From: Uloborus plumipes
Taxonomy: Eukaryota > Arthropoda > Arachnida > Araneae > Uloboridae
Assembly: GCA_038373865.1 (NCBI GenBank)
Contig: JAXGGA010003879.1
Span: 32,023-96,022, forward strand
DNA length: 64,000 bases
Reading direction: 5' to 3'
Under the pieces are notes generated by a model. The model did no database searches, was not told the origin of the DNA, and worked only from the letters and a program-made list of their open reading frames with translations. Shown piece after piece: positions 44,401-56,326 of the stretch. Made by a program: the position numbers and the translations under genes. Position 1 is the first letter of the stretch, and every line of letters starts with the position of its first letter.

Positions 44401-46898
44401 ATACATTCGGATACTTTAAAATAGGAGTATCAAGTTTAGAAATGTTGCTTTGTCTCTATTTATTCTTCATTATTTTATGTGTATCGAATTATGCTTACGC
44501 TTTTATTTATATTCTCATGGCTCAGTTATTTCTCAACGTTTCCTAACAAATCTAGTCATACATTAATACAGCAAAAATTTCTGAGAAAATGTTATGCTTT
44601 TTACGTTGATGTTTCAATAGAATAATAGTTTACGCATAAAGCAGCAATTTTAACCGTTTGCAATTTAACCATTGTTTTAAAAGCTAAGTGGGGAAAAAAT
44701 CCACTGCACTGTAGCTATGACAACTATCAGGGGAAAAGTGAGGAGAGTGGAAAATTAATTTTACTTTGAGCCGCCTCCTTAGGTTACACAGGGTATAATT
44801 AATTATATTATATATGTGACACATTCAGTAATGGCTCGCCTATGGTTTTAATTTATACTTTAAACTCAGAAATTTAACAGCTTTAACTATGTGTACTTAG
44901 TCATTCAGTAGCTTTTAACTGTTATAAATAAGGGAAACTTGCTCACAATCAATGTGGAATTTTAGTCTTTAACATTTTATAATTCATGTTCCTGATTATC
45001 TTGATTTTTTACTATAATATACTATGTAATAAGTCTGGAATTTCAGTTTTCAACATTTTACAGTACGTGTTCTAGATCTTTTTGACTTGTATTCTTAAAG
45101 GAATTAACTTAATTCAGTTTTACTTTTCGGAAAAAGCATAAACATTTTTTAACATTTTACTTTCCAAATATTGTTTATAACTTTTGAAATAATTATTTAA
45201 ATGCGTGCATTGAACAACATATATGTTTAAAAAATTTACTTTATCTAGTGCACATTATGTAAAGAAAAGATTTCTTCTGGAATTAACATCTATAAATTAC
45301 CCACAAAATGATTGATAAAACAATAAACCCGAAAATGATTGATCATTTTTAAGTTGTCACATTTTTAAAAGCACAAAATATAAGAATCTGAAGAGAGAAA
45401 TCTTTTGTAGTTGAACCAGCATTGAAAGTTCAATTCCCTTATTTTTTTCTCTTTTTTTCTTTTTAATTTAAATATGCAAATGCAAAAATCAAGCTTTACA
45501 TCTGAAAAATGTCTCTGACACTTTTCATTTGTGTTTGAGAAAGATCATCAAAATAAATATTTTTAAAATCTGTAACAAGATTTTGACTTCCCTGCAAAAA
45601 AAAAAAAAAGAAAAGAAAAAAAACTGCTGTTGTTACAGAAAAAAACTGACAGCAGAGTTTCCAGCTTAAAACTGTAAAATGCACAGTAATAAGCTGTAAA
45701 GTTAGCAATTTTACAGTTTATTATCACAATTTTACAGTTTATTACCGCATAATTAGCTGTATTATACGGTAAAAAGAGCAGTGTAATACTGATAGCAGAG
45801 GTTCCAGTTTAAAACTGTAAAATGCACAACAACAAACTGTAAAATTAGCAAAGTTACAGCCTACTACTGTAAAACAGCAATTTTAGTTTATTAGTGTAAA
45901 ATTAACAATTGTACAGTTTATTAGTGTAAAATTAGCAATTTCACAGTTTATTACTGTTAAGTTAGCAATTTTTACAGTTTTTTACTTCCTTTTACGTAGT
46001 AAAGGAAGTATTGTGATCGCGAAAAAAAAATCACTCAAATTTGAGTCTAAATTTTGATTTTGCTCACCCCCGAATGAAAATTCCTTAGTTTTTTTGACCT
46101 GTCAGCACGTGCATATGTACCTACCAACATATAAGCAGCCGAAATTTTTTTTTCAACCACCCCCAAGTTAATTACGACGAGTTTTCTCGTGACGTCTGTA
46201 TGTACGTGTGTGCGTATGTGGGTCGCATAACTCAAAAACTATATGCCGTAGAAGCTTCTAGCTTGGTATGTAGGCTCTGAGGATGGTCTAGTTGTGCACC
46301 TCCCCTTGTGGTTGCATTTGAATGTTCCCAAGGGGGTGTTTTACCCCTTTTTTGGGGTAAATCAGTGTTAATTTCAATGCAGACTCAAGTGATATGAATT
46401 GGCGCGATCACTTGGCTATATGTCGCCAAGCTTTTGGTCGCCAAGTGTTTGACGCCAACTTGGCGACATATCGCCAAGTTGGCGACAAATTTGGCGAAAA
46501 AAATATTTTTTGAATTTGGGTTCAACTTGGCGCTATTGGCGATATTTTGCGAAAAATTCACTGAATGATATTAAAATCAGCAATATTTAGAAAATTAACC
46601 ATTGCAAAATATTTTTTGCATTGTTTCGTGGCAGATTAGGGGAGTAAATATTTGAATTGTTACCTTGCTCACTCCAAGCACTTTTTTTAACACTTAAGGC
46701 AACTACTAAGAAATTTACACGTAAAAGGAAGTAGTGTGGGGTCCATACCAGATTTTTTACTATAAAATTAGCTGTATTATAGTGTAAAAACTACATCTAT
46801 TTTTTACAGTGTTGGATCAAAGTTGAAGAGAACATTAACTCTTTCATCTTTTCTCGAGTACAGAGAGTAAGATTTTGCATACTTACTAGCTTGTTCAT
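41262..46898 (-). CDS. Small secreted protein (two exons, about 67 residues)
   Basis: Exon 1 (46898-46887) encodes MNKL before GTAAGTATG. Exon 2 (41453-41262) follows CTGCAG and encodes 63 residues to TAA. The precursor starts with MNKLVLLIVVMALIADASA, a clear signal peptide with the cleavage site probably after ASA. The mature part of about 48 residues begins QILTSGGIKDWAGNYYDFTT and is rich in Tyr, Gly, Ser and Thr. It ends in a Pro/Tyr/His segment, PLPLPYYHHPLLW, and has no Cys. Such a peptide could be cuticular, glandular or antimicrobial, but I do not recognise it. A TATA box lies at 46980-46987. Caveat: the stop overlaps a donor-like CTGTG|GTAAGA, so a further 3' exon cannot be excluded. 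Confidence 0.72.
41571..41809 (-). mobile_element. tRNA-derived SINE, Leu/Ser-like head, 12 bp target duplication
   Basis: On the minus strand: GGGGTCTCAGTGGCCGAGCG with box A TGGCCGAGCGG, and GGTTCGACTCC (box B). The body is GGATGTACTTTCTTTCC..GGAGGCAAGACAC, and the tail is (ACGAA)n. ATTTGTACATTT flanks both sides (41559-41570 and 41810-41821). It sits in the intron of the small secreted-protein gene, on the same strand. Confidence 0.92.
41998..43544 (+). mobile_element. AGCCTACTTTCCCG element inserted in CACTG copy 5
   Basis: Begins AGCCTACTTTCCCGT at 41998. Near its right end is the complement TACGGGAAAGTAGGCTCG, then TTTAGTTCTTGACAGAACTT, a small hairpin. TTGTT flanks both sides and may be the target duplication. 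The interior has a 147 bp tandem array and a T-rich frame at 43006-43476. A second, truncated copy is at 34296-34635. The superfamily is unknown. Confidence 0.7.
42205..42790 (+). repeat. 147 bp tandem repeat, four units
   Basis: Units start at the CTAATAACTTTTGAATGAAC word near 42210, 42357, 42503 and 42650. Each continues through CCGATTTGAACAAAC, TTTTTTTGTTCGAAAGATCT, CATTCCCGTAT and TTCGTTCAACATTGAAC. A TCTGTCGGTCGGTCTGTC lead-in precedes it. Confidence 0.85.
43875..45590. other. Intron of the small secreted-protein gene, plain part
   Basis: AT-rich; no exon, RNA gene or element recognised. Confidence 0.5.
45591..46811. mobile_element. CACTG-family MITE, copy 6, split by a 0.77 kb insertion
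   Basis: The left part (45591-45983) starts with a decayed CCTGCAAAAAA end and has two GGTTCCAG/TTTCCAG motifs and at least six palindromic TAAAATTAGCAA units. The right part (46756-46811) ends ttttttaCAGTG. The insertion at about 45984-46755 separates them. It lies in the intron, about 75 bp downstream of exon 1's donor. Confidence 0.75.
45984..46755 (+). mobile_element. Dispersed repeat with TTGGCGAC words, copy 2, nested in CACTG copy 6
   Basis: Starts near ACTTCCTTTTACG (45984), with the complementary CGTAAAAGGAAGT at 46720-46732. The outer right end, CCATACCAGATTT, matches the copy at 100-555. The middle holds many inverted cgccaag/cttggcg words (46400-46530). No coding capacity; superfamily unknown. 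Confidence 0.7.
46887..46898 (-). CDS. Small secreted protein, exon 1 (coding part)
   Basis: ATG AAC AAG CTA then GTAAGTATG, a strong donor. Phase 0 joins directly to GTA of exon 2, completing the hydrophobic signal core. Confidence 0.7.
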
Positions 46899-46979
46899 GA
46901 TGATAAGTTGTCTCCCTCGTATTACAGAGCTAATATTTATTCCAGAAATATTTTATTCATTTAGAAGAAATCAGCTGCA

Positions 46980-46987
46980 TTTATATA
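46980..46987 (-). promoter_or_regulatory. TATA box of the small secreted-protein gene
   Basis: TATATAAA on the minus strand, 82 bases before the ATG, giving a predicted 5' UTR of about 50 bases. The same spacing and layout are seen in the repetitive secreted-protein gene, but no TCAGT initiator was found here. Confidence 0.6.
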
Positions 46988-47471
46988 TAAAATACATGTC
47001 CTTGCCGCGCCTCTGATGATTAAAATGGATGCGAGTCTCATTAAAACCAAATGGGTGGTTCGAAGATGCATTTAGGAAGAGATATCAGTTTGAAGGACGA
47101 ATAGAACACTTCAGTCATTCATTAAAATTTAAGAATACAAAAAGATTATTTGATTAATTTAATAAGAATGAAGTGAATCTCATTTAATTCCAGTTTGTGA
47201 GAAAGGGTTGCGTAAACATGATGTTTTTTTAATCCTGAATATTTCCTTTGTTTATCTTTTGATAACACTAGTGTACTCTAAGTTGTTTACTTGCAAAAGA
47301 CAACTGTTTGTTTGCTTTTTTACCCATATAAATTAAATTAGCAAAAACTTCTTACTACTCCTTGATGTCAGCGAAGCTAAACAATAATCATCATTTTATG
47401 ACTTCTACAATAGTCCATTACTAGAAGAGGATTATCCCGAACCACTGGATTAACCAACCAGTCCTAGACTA

Positions 47472-50400
47472 TAGTCCAGGCTAGTGTCCATTGAAATGTC
47501 ATCAAACCTAAAATTTTTACATATATGACATTTTTTGGTGGTTTCTATATGAATTTGACCTGCTGATTCCGAATCCGTTGAGTGCCAGACGCTAAACCTT
47601 GAGCATTTTTGTCAAAATGGCGAAATCCAATATGGCTGCTGTAAAAGGTACGAAGCAAATTAATGGAATCGTGCGTGCAATGAAACCTTTTATACACTTA
47701 AAAATGATTGTACTCTTTAGTCAAAATGTAATTTCATTGAAAATTAATATTTATGAGAAGTATACGAATAAAAAAATTATCAAAATGGTAAAATTCAGAA
47801 TGTCAGCCTAAAACGTTGTAAGGTTCGATTTTCAGGTATAAATCATTTTTTAAACCGTAATTTACATGAAAATAGAATGTTTTAACAAAGATAAATGTTT
47901 AAAATGATATGCAGGGAGCATAAAAATGTGATTTAGCCTAAAAATAACACTGAAAAAATATTTAGAAACATTCCAAACTTAAGTTTCGGGATTTTGCCGG
48001 CTTAAACCAATTTCCTGCAAGAAACAAGTGTCTTTTGCGAAAAAGTTTCCCATATTGATACAAGTTGCATGAATGCGAACTTCTCACTGGTGTGAAACGT
48101 ATTTTTAGCTACCAGTTGGAAGGTATATCCAACTTGTTTGTTTAGTGTTTCGCCTTCAGTTCGATAATGGATTGTCCAGATTGACTTCACCCAAGTAAGT
48201 GTATGTACAATCTCTCGATATTGTAGTTTTGGATGAATTGCAAACAAATTAGCGGCTCAGCTATTTGCTTGAATTTCTGCCTTAGCACTGGCCATATTTG
48301 TTAAACTGCTCCAGGAGCTTTCCTCGTAAGTTAGAAAGGTGCCGAACTGCTACCATCAACCTATCTAAGAGTTTTTCGCAAGTTTCCGATTTATTGCCGT
48401 AAAGTGACTGACTTTTGTTTGGAAGCGTTATAAATTCTTTAGCAAGGTTTCTGACCTTCATCAGGAAACTTTCCTGATGTCTTCCAGGTATGTTACTGGC
48501 AGAAGTTAAGCCTATAACTGCCCATTATTTTCCAGGAGTGTTTCGCTTTGTTTTTACTGTGAAACTGTGAAGAGAGAAATTGGCTTAAAACATACCAGAC
48601 AAATAAAAACATATTTTCCAGTAGTAATAGAATCGTATGAGAAACAGCACTACAAAAAAAAAAAAAAAAAAAATTCCCAATGAAAAAGCGAAAAAATGCT
48701 TAGGGCTAATGAGATATATTCGATAGATGTTTTGTCATAACTTTAGAAGCGTCTGCGAATCAACCGAACAAAACATTGTTACTAAACTAAAAAGGAGAAA
48801 AAAGTCTTGAGAGACTTTTAAAAATGCCTGTGAGACAGCAGAACAGAAAATTGTTACTACTTAACTAAAAAATTTGCAAAGTTTTCTATTTTGATGCTTT
48901 ATTTTAACAGAAAGCCCTTTTTTATTTTACTACTTCAAATGACTGTACAAATCACTATACCTACCATCTCTATAAAAATGTGTTTAGTTTTTTTTTTCCT
49001 TTCTTAATGTGATATAGACTTAAGCGTAAAGTATTGATAGAACTTTAAATGCAGAGGACTCGGGAAAAATTGGCAAGACACAATGGCATGCATATGACAA
49101 AACTAGGCCTCAAAGATGCCACTAAACATTAAGAAGGTTAAAACAATGGTTACGTTCACCCCAAAGAAGACTAAAATCTGTGATTCAAATCATACACCGG
49201 ACACAAGAATGGTATGTGGTTTAATGAAGTCATCAAGGGAAAGCTTCCTTGCAGAAATTATTTAGTCATGAACTGGCTCCTCTTCCTACTGCTTTATTTG
49301 ATAATGAGTGCAATATGAGAGGTCCTAATAAATCTGTACTAGAGTCAAAACTAAAGGCAGTTTTCAGGGTAGGCGGTAAGAGTCGTCCAGAAATTATCAT
49401 TCTTGGTGAATGTGCAACATTGTGGGCAGTACCTTTACCCGCAAAGCCAGCTGCTTGAGTAATTGTATTGATGGTGTAGAAAACCTTATTAAGCACGAGA
49501 TACAAACCATTCTAGTGGTACACAATCTGTTTGAGAGATACGATAAACTTAGTACTACGTCACAATGTCGAGCCACATAAGAGAAAAATATCTATTGTGT
49601 TTTTCAACTTAATGATAAATCACCACTTTCTAGAAGAGACATCGTACTGAAAGTAGTACCAAATAAGACGCAAGTAATTAAATTTGTTGTGAGCCAACTG
49701 TGTTTGATCCCCAGGTCAATGTGTAATTGTTACTGGTACCGATTCTTTTCCGATTAGATTGGTATTGGAATTCAACAAGTTTTTGTTTTTCATGAAGAAG
49801 CTGATGTGATGTGATGATCATGAAGAAGCTGATGTGATTATGACTCACTACTTAGCTAAAGTCAGTAGTATTCCGAAAGAATTTAGAAACCTTCCAAATT
49901 AAAGTAAGTTACTTTACGGCAAGAAATTGGAAACTTCTCAAAAACTCTTAGATAGGTTGATGGTAACAGTTCAGCACCTTTCTAACTTACGAGGAAAGCT
50001 CCTGGAGCAGTTTGACAAATATGGCCAGTGCTAAGGCAAAAATTGCAAGCAAATAGCTGAGCCGCTAATTTGTTTGCAATTCATCCAAAACTACAATATC
50101 GAGAGATTGTACATACACTTACTTGGGTGAAGTCAATCTGGACAATCCATTATCGAGCTGAAGGCGAAACACTAAACAAACAAGTTGGATATACCTTCCA
50201 ACTGGTAGCTAAAAATACGTTTCACACCAGTGAGAAGTTCGCATTCATGCAACTTGTATCAATATGGGAAACTTTTTCGCAAAAGACACTTGTTTCTTGC
50301 AGGAAATTGGTTTAAGCCGGCAAAATCCCGAAACTTAAGTTTGGAATGTTTCAAAATATTTTTTCAGTGTTATTTTTAGGCTAAATCACATTTTTATGCT

Positions 50401-50834
50401 CCCTGCATATCATTTTAAACATTTATCTGTGTTAAAACATTGTATTTTCATGTAAATTACGGTTTAAAAAATGATTTATACCTGAAAATCGAACCTTACA
50501 ACGTTTTAGGCTGACATTTTGAATTTTACCATTTTGATAATTTTTTTATTCGTATACTTTTCATAAATATTAATTTTCAATAAAATTACATTTTGACTAA
50601 AGAGTACAATCATTTTTAAGTGTATAAAAGGTTTCATTGCACGCACGATTCCATTAATTTGCTTCGTACCTTTTACAGCAGCCATATTGGATTTCGCCAT
50701 TTTGACAAAAATGCTCAAGGTTTAGAGTCTGGCACTCAACGGATTCGGAATCAGCAGGTCGAATTCATATAGAAACCACCAAAAAATGTCATATATGTAA
50801 AAATTTTAGGTATATGGCCTTCTAGCCTGGACTA
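47472..50834 (+). mobile_element. 3.4 kb element with ~960 bp inverted arms
   Basis: The left arm 47472-48440 is the inverted copy of 50834-49876, with only scattered differences over most of its length. For example, the same 70- and 81-residue shadow frames appear in both arms, differing at two residues and one residue. The 1.4 kb middle contains a decayed coding region. No clear target duplication was found, so it is either a transposon with very long terminal inverted repeats or a local inverted duplication. Confidence 0.75.
49249..49850 (+). pseudogene. Decayed gene of an uncharacterised multi-copy animal protein family
   Basis: The first block reads KLFSHELAPLPTALFDNECN, then MRGPNKSVLESKLKA, then PEIIILGECATLWAVPLPAK and stop. 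In shifted frames it continues GVENLIKHEIQTILVVHNLF..ERYDKL, RRDIVLKVVPNKTQ, VIVTGTDSFPI and FHEEADV. Block order and the TGTDxxPI and EEADV motifs match a repetitive, poorly described protein family I recall from cnidarian and arthropod genomes; I have no name for its activity. Several stops and frameshifts make this copy inactive. Confidence 0.5.
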
Positions 50835-53800
50835 CTACAGGATATGTTGTGGGGATGCCTGTTCAGTCGTGTCAAGAACAGTTCGAAAATTTTTAGTTGG
50901 GCCACCACAAAATGTTGGCCATTTCGAAATCTAGTTAGTATCGTTTGATTTTGTTGATTACATCGAAGATTGAAAGTACCTCCTGGATAATTTATCAGAC
51001 ACGAATGATGATTTGATGATTCGATACATATTTTCACGTTTTATTATTTATTTTTTTTTCGTGAACAGTTTTAGGCAGTTCATAGAATTTGACGTGGCTG
51101 AATGCCCAGAAGCTCCTCAGTCTATTCTTTTGCAAGATATTTGGGGGACCGGAAACATAGGTGAATTCAGGCTGAGAAATCTGGGGGTGCAACAATATCG
51201 GGATCTGTGGGAGCGAGGATATTCCACGGTCAATGAGGGATCGGGGGGCATTTTTATTTTTAAAATATTGATTTTTAGAGCGTATTTCCGAGCATATTTA
51301 TGGCACTGCAAACTGGAATAATATCCAAGAACTTAAAACAGTTTATGGTTAACAGTTATAGGTTTTTAATAAAGTATATTACGTTAGCCATGTTTTTTTT
51401 TTTTTTTTTTTTTGACTGTATTAATTATGCTTTATTCAAAGTAAAATAAATTGTAATGACATACCAATAAATACACAATTACAGAAAGTACAATTATTCT
51501 GTAATATAATTCAGCACTAAATAATAAGTAATTTTTGAAATGTGTTTTTTTTATGTATGAAATCACTTATTTATTTTTTTTTCAAATGCATAAAAATTCT
51601 TACTTTTAACATGTAGCACAATTTCTCTCGCACTGGCGATGTGTGATGACAAACGGGTCACACAAAGAGCAGCATAGCATTATTTTCGGGTTTGCTTTCA
51701 AGTAAATTATTTTGCATTGTAACTATAAAAAGTATAATTTATTTTCCGAACTATATTTCTGGTAAAAATTTTTTAACATTTTATATTTATGTTTAGTTGT
51801 TAAAATATGTGTGGTGTCTGGGTCGTTTTTTTCTCTCAACTCAAGGATAGATGTATGAAAAATTAATAGTATTGGAAAGGGAACAAACGAAAACAGTGTA
51901 CACGTGCGTGTGTTTACGTAACAGTTAATCGTTTTCGGAAAATAGGAGGGTGAGCGCTGATTCAAATGAATGTCTATAATACTATAATGATGCTTCCTTT
52001 TTACACAATAGTGGAATACGAATGAAGCGAAAAAAAAAAACTTTTTGGGTCAAAGTAACGTCTGAAGAAAGGGGTTTAACGATGCATGAAAATTGTCATT
52101 TGTCCCTAACACAAATAAAAAAACATTAATCTCCAAAACAAATGAAACTAGCAGAGATTTCCGAGCATCAAAGTGGAGCTGTTGAATTTAATTAAAAGTC
52201 AAGCTTCTCTTGGTTTGTTGGTGAGTAAATTTCTTCGACCATAATTGGAGTAATTCGGCAGAATTTCATCTGTCATGCTCTGTATACCTTAAGTGATAAT
52301 TTGCAAAGAAAAAGAAAAAATTTGTTTTCGTTTCAATTTCCTGGTGCTTCTGCGAAAACAAAATGCTTATCTACATATTAACTCAATTGCAAGTACACGG
52401 TGAAAAAAAGTTTTCAGAAAAACTTTTGAGCTGATGACTTTAATCGATGAATGCCACGAAAGCTTGGATAATTTGCCAAGTTTTTTAAAACCAGTTTTTG
52501 AGTGGCGGATTCAGATTTAAGAGTTCATCACGATGCATTTTAATGTGGCCTTTACAAATACCGAACTACGCAAAAAAAAAAATTTGCAATGTGCCTTTTC
52601 GAGTCTTCCTTAGGGCCTCTATGTGGTGGGGCCCTCAAAATTGCGACATTTGTGATGTGGTAAATCTGACACGCAGCTACTTTATTCCTTGAATCTCTAC
52701 TGTAATCTAAAACTAAATTGGAACACTGCTTAAATAATGGTGTACAAAAGGGAGAATTTAATTTCCAAAAGACTTTTACGAGCTCTCTGAGAGAAAATCA
52801 CTTTCTCTTTCCACAATATTAGCAGATTTCCAGCATATTAATTCCATTGATAGATCTGATAGTATGTATGTCAAGGTCAATACGTAACTTAACAACTGAA
52901 GAACAAACTTTGGCATCCACAAGAAAGGAAGTGCACCAGAACTCATCTTGAAGGTCAGGGCGTGGTGGGTGATCTCACCTCTTGCCTAATAGTGATACGT
53001 GATACTGCATCCTAAGAGATTCTCACAAACGATTTGGGTCTGATTGATTGTCTTAAAAGTTTTTTTTTCTTTTTGGAAATTCTTGAAATGTTCTCTTGGA
53101 AACTGTTTTCAATCCTCACTCATCTTAAAATATCAGCAGATTTACCATGCCTTTCTTCAATATCGATTTTTTATGCGTGAAAATGGTAGCGCATAATAAA
53201 GGATAATTAATTCAGATATGCAAGTAACATGAAGTCGTGTATTCGCTCCAGCCCCTCAGAAGTTGAAAATTCGTAGCAGTTTCGAAAGTGTCTTTCTCTC
53301 TTTCTTTTTTCGTTTTTTCATTTCTTAAAGGACACAGGATTAAAAAGTAGCCTCAAAGAAATCTGCGTGGAATTTTATTGCGTTCTAATAAGGTTAATTG
53401 CCTCCAGATTGACTTTTAAGTGTCGCTTTTACTTTATTTCTTTTTTCCCAATAAATTAAAGTAAGAATTGCAGAATCAAACGTTACTACGTCCGCATGTG
53501 AACGATGTCATCAGGTGGGCTGGACTGCGTGGTGTAAAACTAAGAAATAACTTGAGCATGCATGACAACGCGCTAATACAGCTTTGGCTAATTGAAAAAA
53601 AAATGACCTTTAAATGCAAAAATACTCGTATATTTACTTTCGCTTTAAAGTACCAAAAGAATAAAAAAGGAGCAACATTTCTCTTAACTACTAACTCATT
53701 ATGAGACCAATCAGCGTGCTCGTACAACGTTAGTAATGTGTGCATTTGTTCCAAGATCAAAAATTTCAGGAGAACGGGGGACTTAACTAGTAGCAGAATA

Positions 53801-53935
53801 TTGACTTAAACTGACGAAAATACTAGAAAAAAAGCATAGCCTCAGCATCACACAGAAAGCACATGTAATTTTTTTCTCTACTTCATTCAAATCAAGTCAA
53901 TTGAGCACTGAATGATGACGAACTCTTTAACTCAA
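50835..53935. other. Intergenic sequence
   Basis: A T run at 51391-51413. A GC-richer patch at 51075-51245 has open frames on both strands (for example FRQFIEFDVAECPEAPQSIL on plus) that I cannot assign and that may be an old transposon scrap. Nothing else recognised. Confidence 0.4.
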
Positions 53936-54500
53936 CACTGCAAAAAATGAAATGTTGCTTTTACAGTACAATTCTGGCAGCCGAGGTTCCAATTTAAAAC
54001 TGTAAAGCTAGCAATTTTACTGTTTCTTACTGTAAAGTAAGCAATTTTACAGATTGTTGCTGTAAAATTAGGCTGTATTATACTGTAAAAACAACAGTAT
54101 AATACTGGCAGCAGAGGTTCTAGTTTTAAAATGTAAAATTTAAATTTAAAACTGTTAAGTTTCACAATAATAAACTAAAACTAGCAATTTTACAGTTTCG
54201 TACGGTAAAGTTAGAAATTTTACAGTTTATTGCCGTAAAATGTAGCTGTGTTATACTTTAAAAACAACAGTATAATACTGGCAACAGAAGTTCCAGTTTA
54301 AAACTGTAAAATTAACAATTTTATTTTATTACTGTAAAATTAACAATTTTATTTTATTACTGTAAAATTAGTTTTTTTACAATTTAATACTGTAAAGTTA
54401 GTAATTTTACAGTTTATTACTGTAAAATTTGCAATTTTTACAATTTATAATAAAAATTAGCTGTATTATACTGTAAAAACAACATTCATTTTTTACAGTG
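53936..54500. mobile_element. CACTG-family MITE, copy 7 (uninterrupted, 565 bp)
   Basis: Starts CACTGCAAAAAATGAAATG and ends CATTTTTTACAGTG. Contains GGCAGCCGAGGTTCC, GCAGCAGAGGTTC and GGCAACAGAAGTTCC blocks, each followed by runs of GTAAAATTAGCAATTTTACAG-like units. The clearest full-length example in the window. Confidence 0.88.
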
Positions 54501-55773
54501 AAAATCTAAACTTCAAATGCGCTTATAATCATTAGTTTGTTGCTACAATACGAACAACTCGCTACATTTTGCTTTATTAAAAAACATCTGATGCACACGG
54601 AACTTTAGGCATGGTGTCGGCTATTGTTTCATCAGTTTTTTTTTTTTTTTTTCACACAACCACCTAAGAAATTCATAATGAAAAAGAGGATTCATAGAAA
54701 AAGCAGCACAGAACAAAAATCCTTCCAGGAAAAGAAAAAAAAACAATTATATGAAAACAAGAAAAATTGTATTCAACACTTTTTTACCCTCAGTTGAACT
54801 TTTATTTGCTTTTACCGTAAATGGCTTTCGAGTAACTGCAAGAAAGTAATCACTCAGCAATTACCCTTTCTAAAGGAAATTGAACTGACACGTTACCGAG
54901 GGGTGTACTCCTTGAAACGTGACCTGAAAAGAAATCACGAGTTACGAATTTCAGTGAATGACCCCAGTCAAAGTATACTTCATTTCCCAAAGAGTTGAAT
55001 AAGATATTAAACACTAATGACTTTTGAGAAAAAAATTTAATCCAACTTAAAGAATACTGGAACGTCATTATTGAATAAATGTCACAGGTCTCGGAATAGT
55101 TATCTCATGTGAATTGTAACCTCGTTATTTAGAATTCAGCTTTTAACTTTAGTATTATTCTTCTATAATTGGGGCGAACCTAACCTGGAAGCGTCGTAAT
55201 GCTGGTTTAAGATCTGCGAAGCCTTCACATTGCTGCCAGGATAGGTTTGCCCCAACTATGCATGTAACGTAACATGCTTAACAAAGCAGCTAGTTAATAA
55301 TTTGTTCGATTTTGATTGTTTATTTTCGAAGTGCAATTGCTTTGTTTTCAGTCAAAAGGAAAAGAGATATAATTTGCTTATTAGAGAGAAGAAAAATTAA
55401 GGATGTTATTCCACGTAACTGCAGAGCCAAGGCTCCATAAAAATTAAAAACAGCGGCGTTTAAAAAGTTCAAAATTTGAAAGAAAAAAACTTTCTTTTAA
55501 ATTTATTCTCTTTTAACGCTGTAGTACTTAATTTTTACTTTTCAATGTAAAGTACTTAGCTATTTTTTGTTTGCTTCTTGAACCATATTAAAACGTAATC
55601 CACTATAGGTACTGTCTTTCAGCTGCACTTTCAGTTGATTTTTGGCTCTTTGTATATGAATGATATCTAAACAGTGAGTCTTTACGAGCTTTTTTAAATA
55701 AAAATTTAACTGAGTAGAGCGTAGAAAAAAGAACTTCGCATTAGGAAATTGAAATTTCAATATTTCTATAGTA
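54501..55773. other. Intergenic sequence
   Basis: AT-rich; no gene or element recognised. Confidence 0.5.
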
Positions 55774-56326
55774 TTAACCCATTTATGCCCAGGTTTTTTT
55801 TAACATTTTTTTTTTCAATTTTTATCTGTTTAAAACTCTTACTTGAGATGGTTTACATACATTTTAGGCTTAAAATAGTTCGCCGTTGCCATATTTATTA
55901 AGTTATTTAACGTCCTGTTTATGGGATATTTGGCAGATATGTAAGCAAAATACGACCTTACTTGACTTTACTTTTGCAAAATAACATTACAGAAGGCATC
56001 TCTGATCAATTTTAAGCAAATCATTTAAAAATAGTTTAATTTCATGGAAAAAAGTTTGCAAAAAAAAAAAAAACTTACTTTCTGTGGCTACCCATGCTGG
56101 ATGTCTGAAAATAGCTGACACTTGACGCTTGACTGATTTGTCTGAAAATAGCTGTCAATAAACGAACTCCGATGTCCGAATAGTGGCTCTAACTGGTTTT
56201 CTCAAGAAGAAGGATTATTTAACTTGTGAAAAACAGCTTTAGTAAAATGATATAGCCATTACAGGTTTTTGTATGAAATAACTAACAAGCGTCCCGTTTT
56301 TAGGCTACTGGGCATAAATGGGTTAA
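55774..56326. mobile_element. piggyBac-type MITE with TTAA target duplication
   Basis: TTAACCCATTTATGCCCAG at the left, CTRCTGGGCATAAATGGG-type complement and TTAA at the right (56323-56326). TTAA duplications and CCC-beginning ends are diagnostic of piggyBac. 553 bp including both TTAAs; no transposase. Confidence 0.88.

Noticed and set aside
48002..50718. Paired frames of 70 and 81 residues repeated at both ends of the 47.5-50.8 kb element
   Set aside because: They are mirror images caused by the inverted arms. I see no domain or start context, so they are not reported as genes.
53936..54500. CRISPR-like array of short repeats
   Set aside because: Units are palindromic, imperfect and without unique spacers, inside a eukaryotic MITE family.
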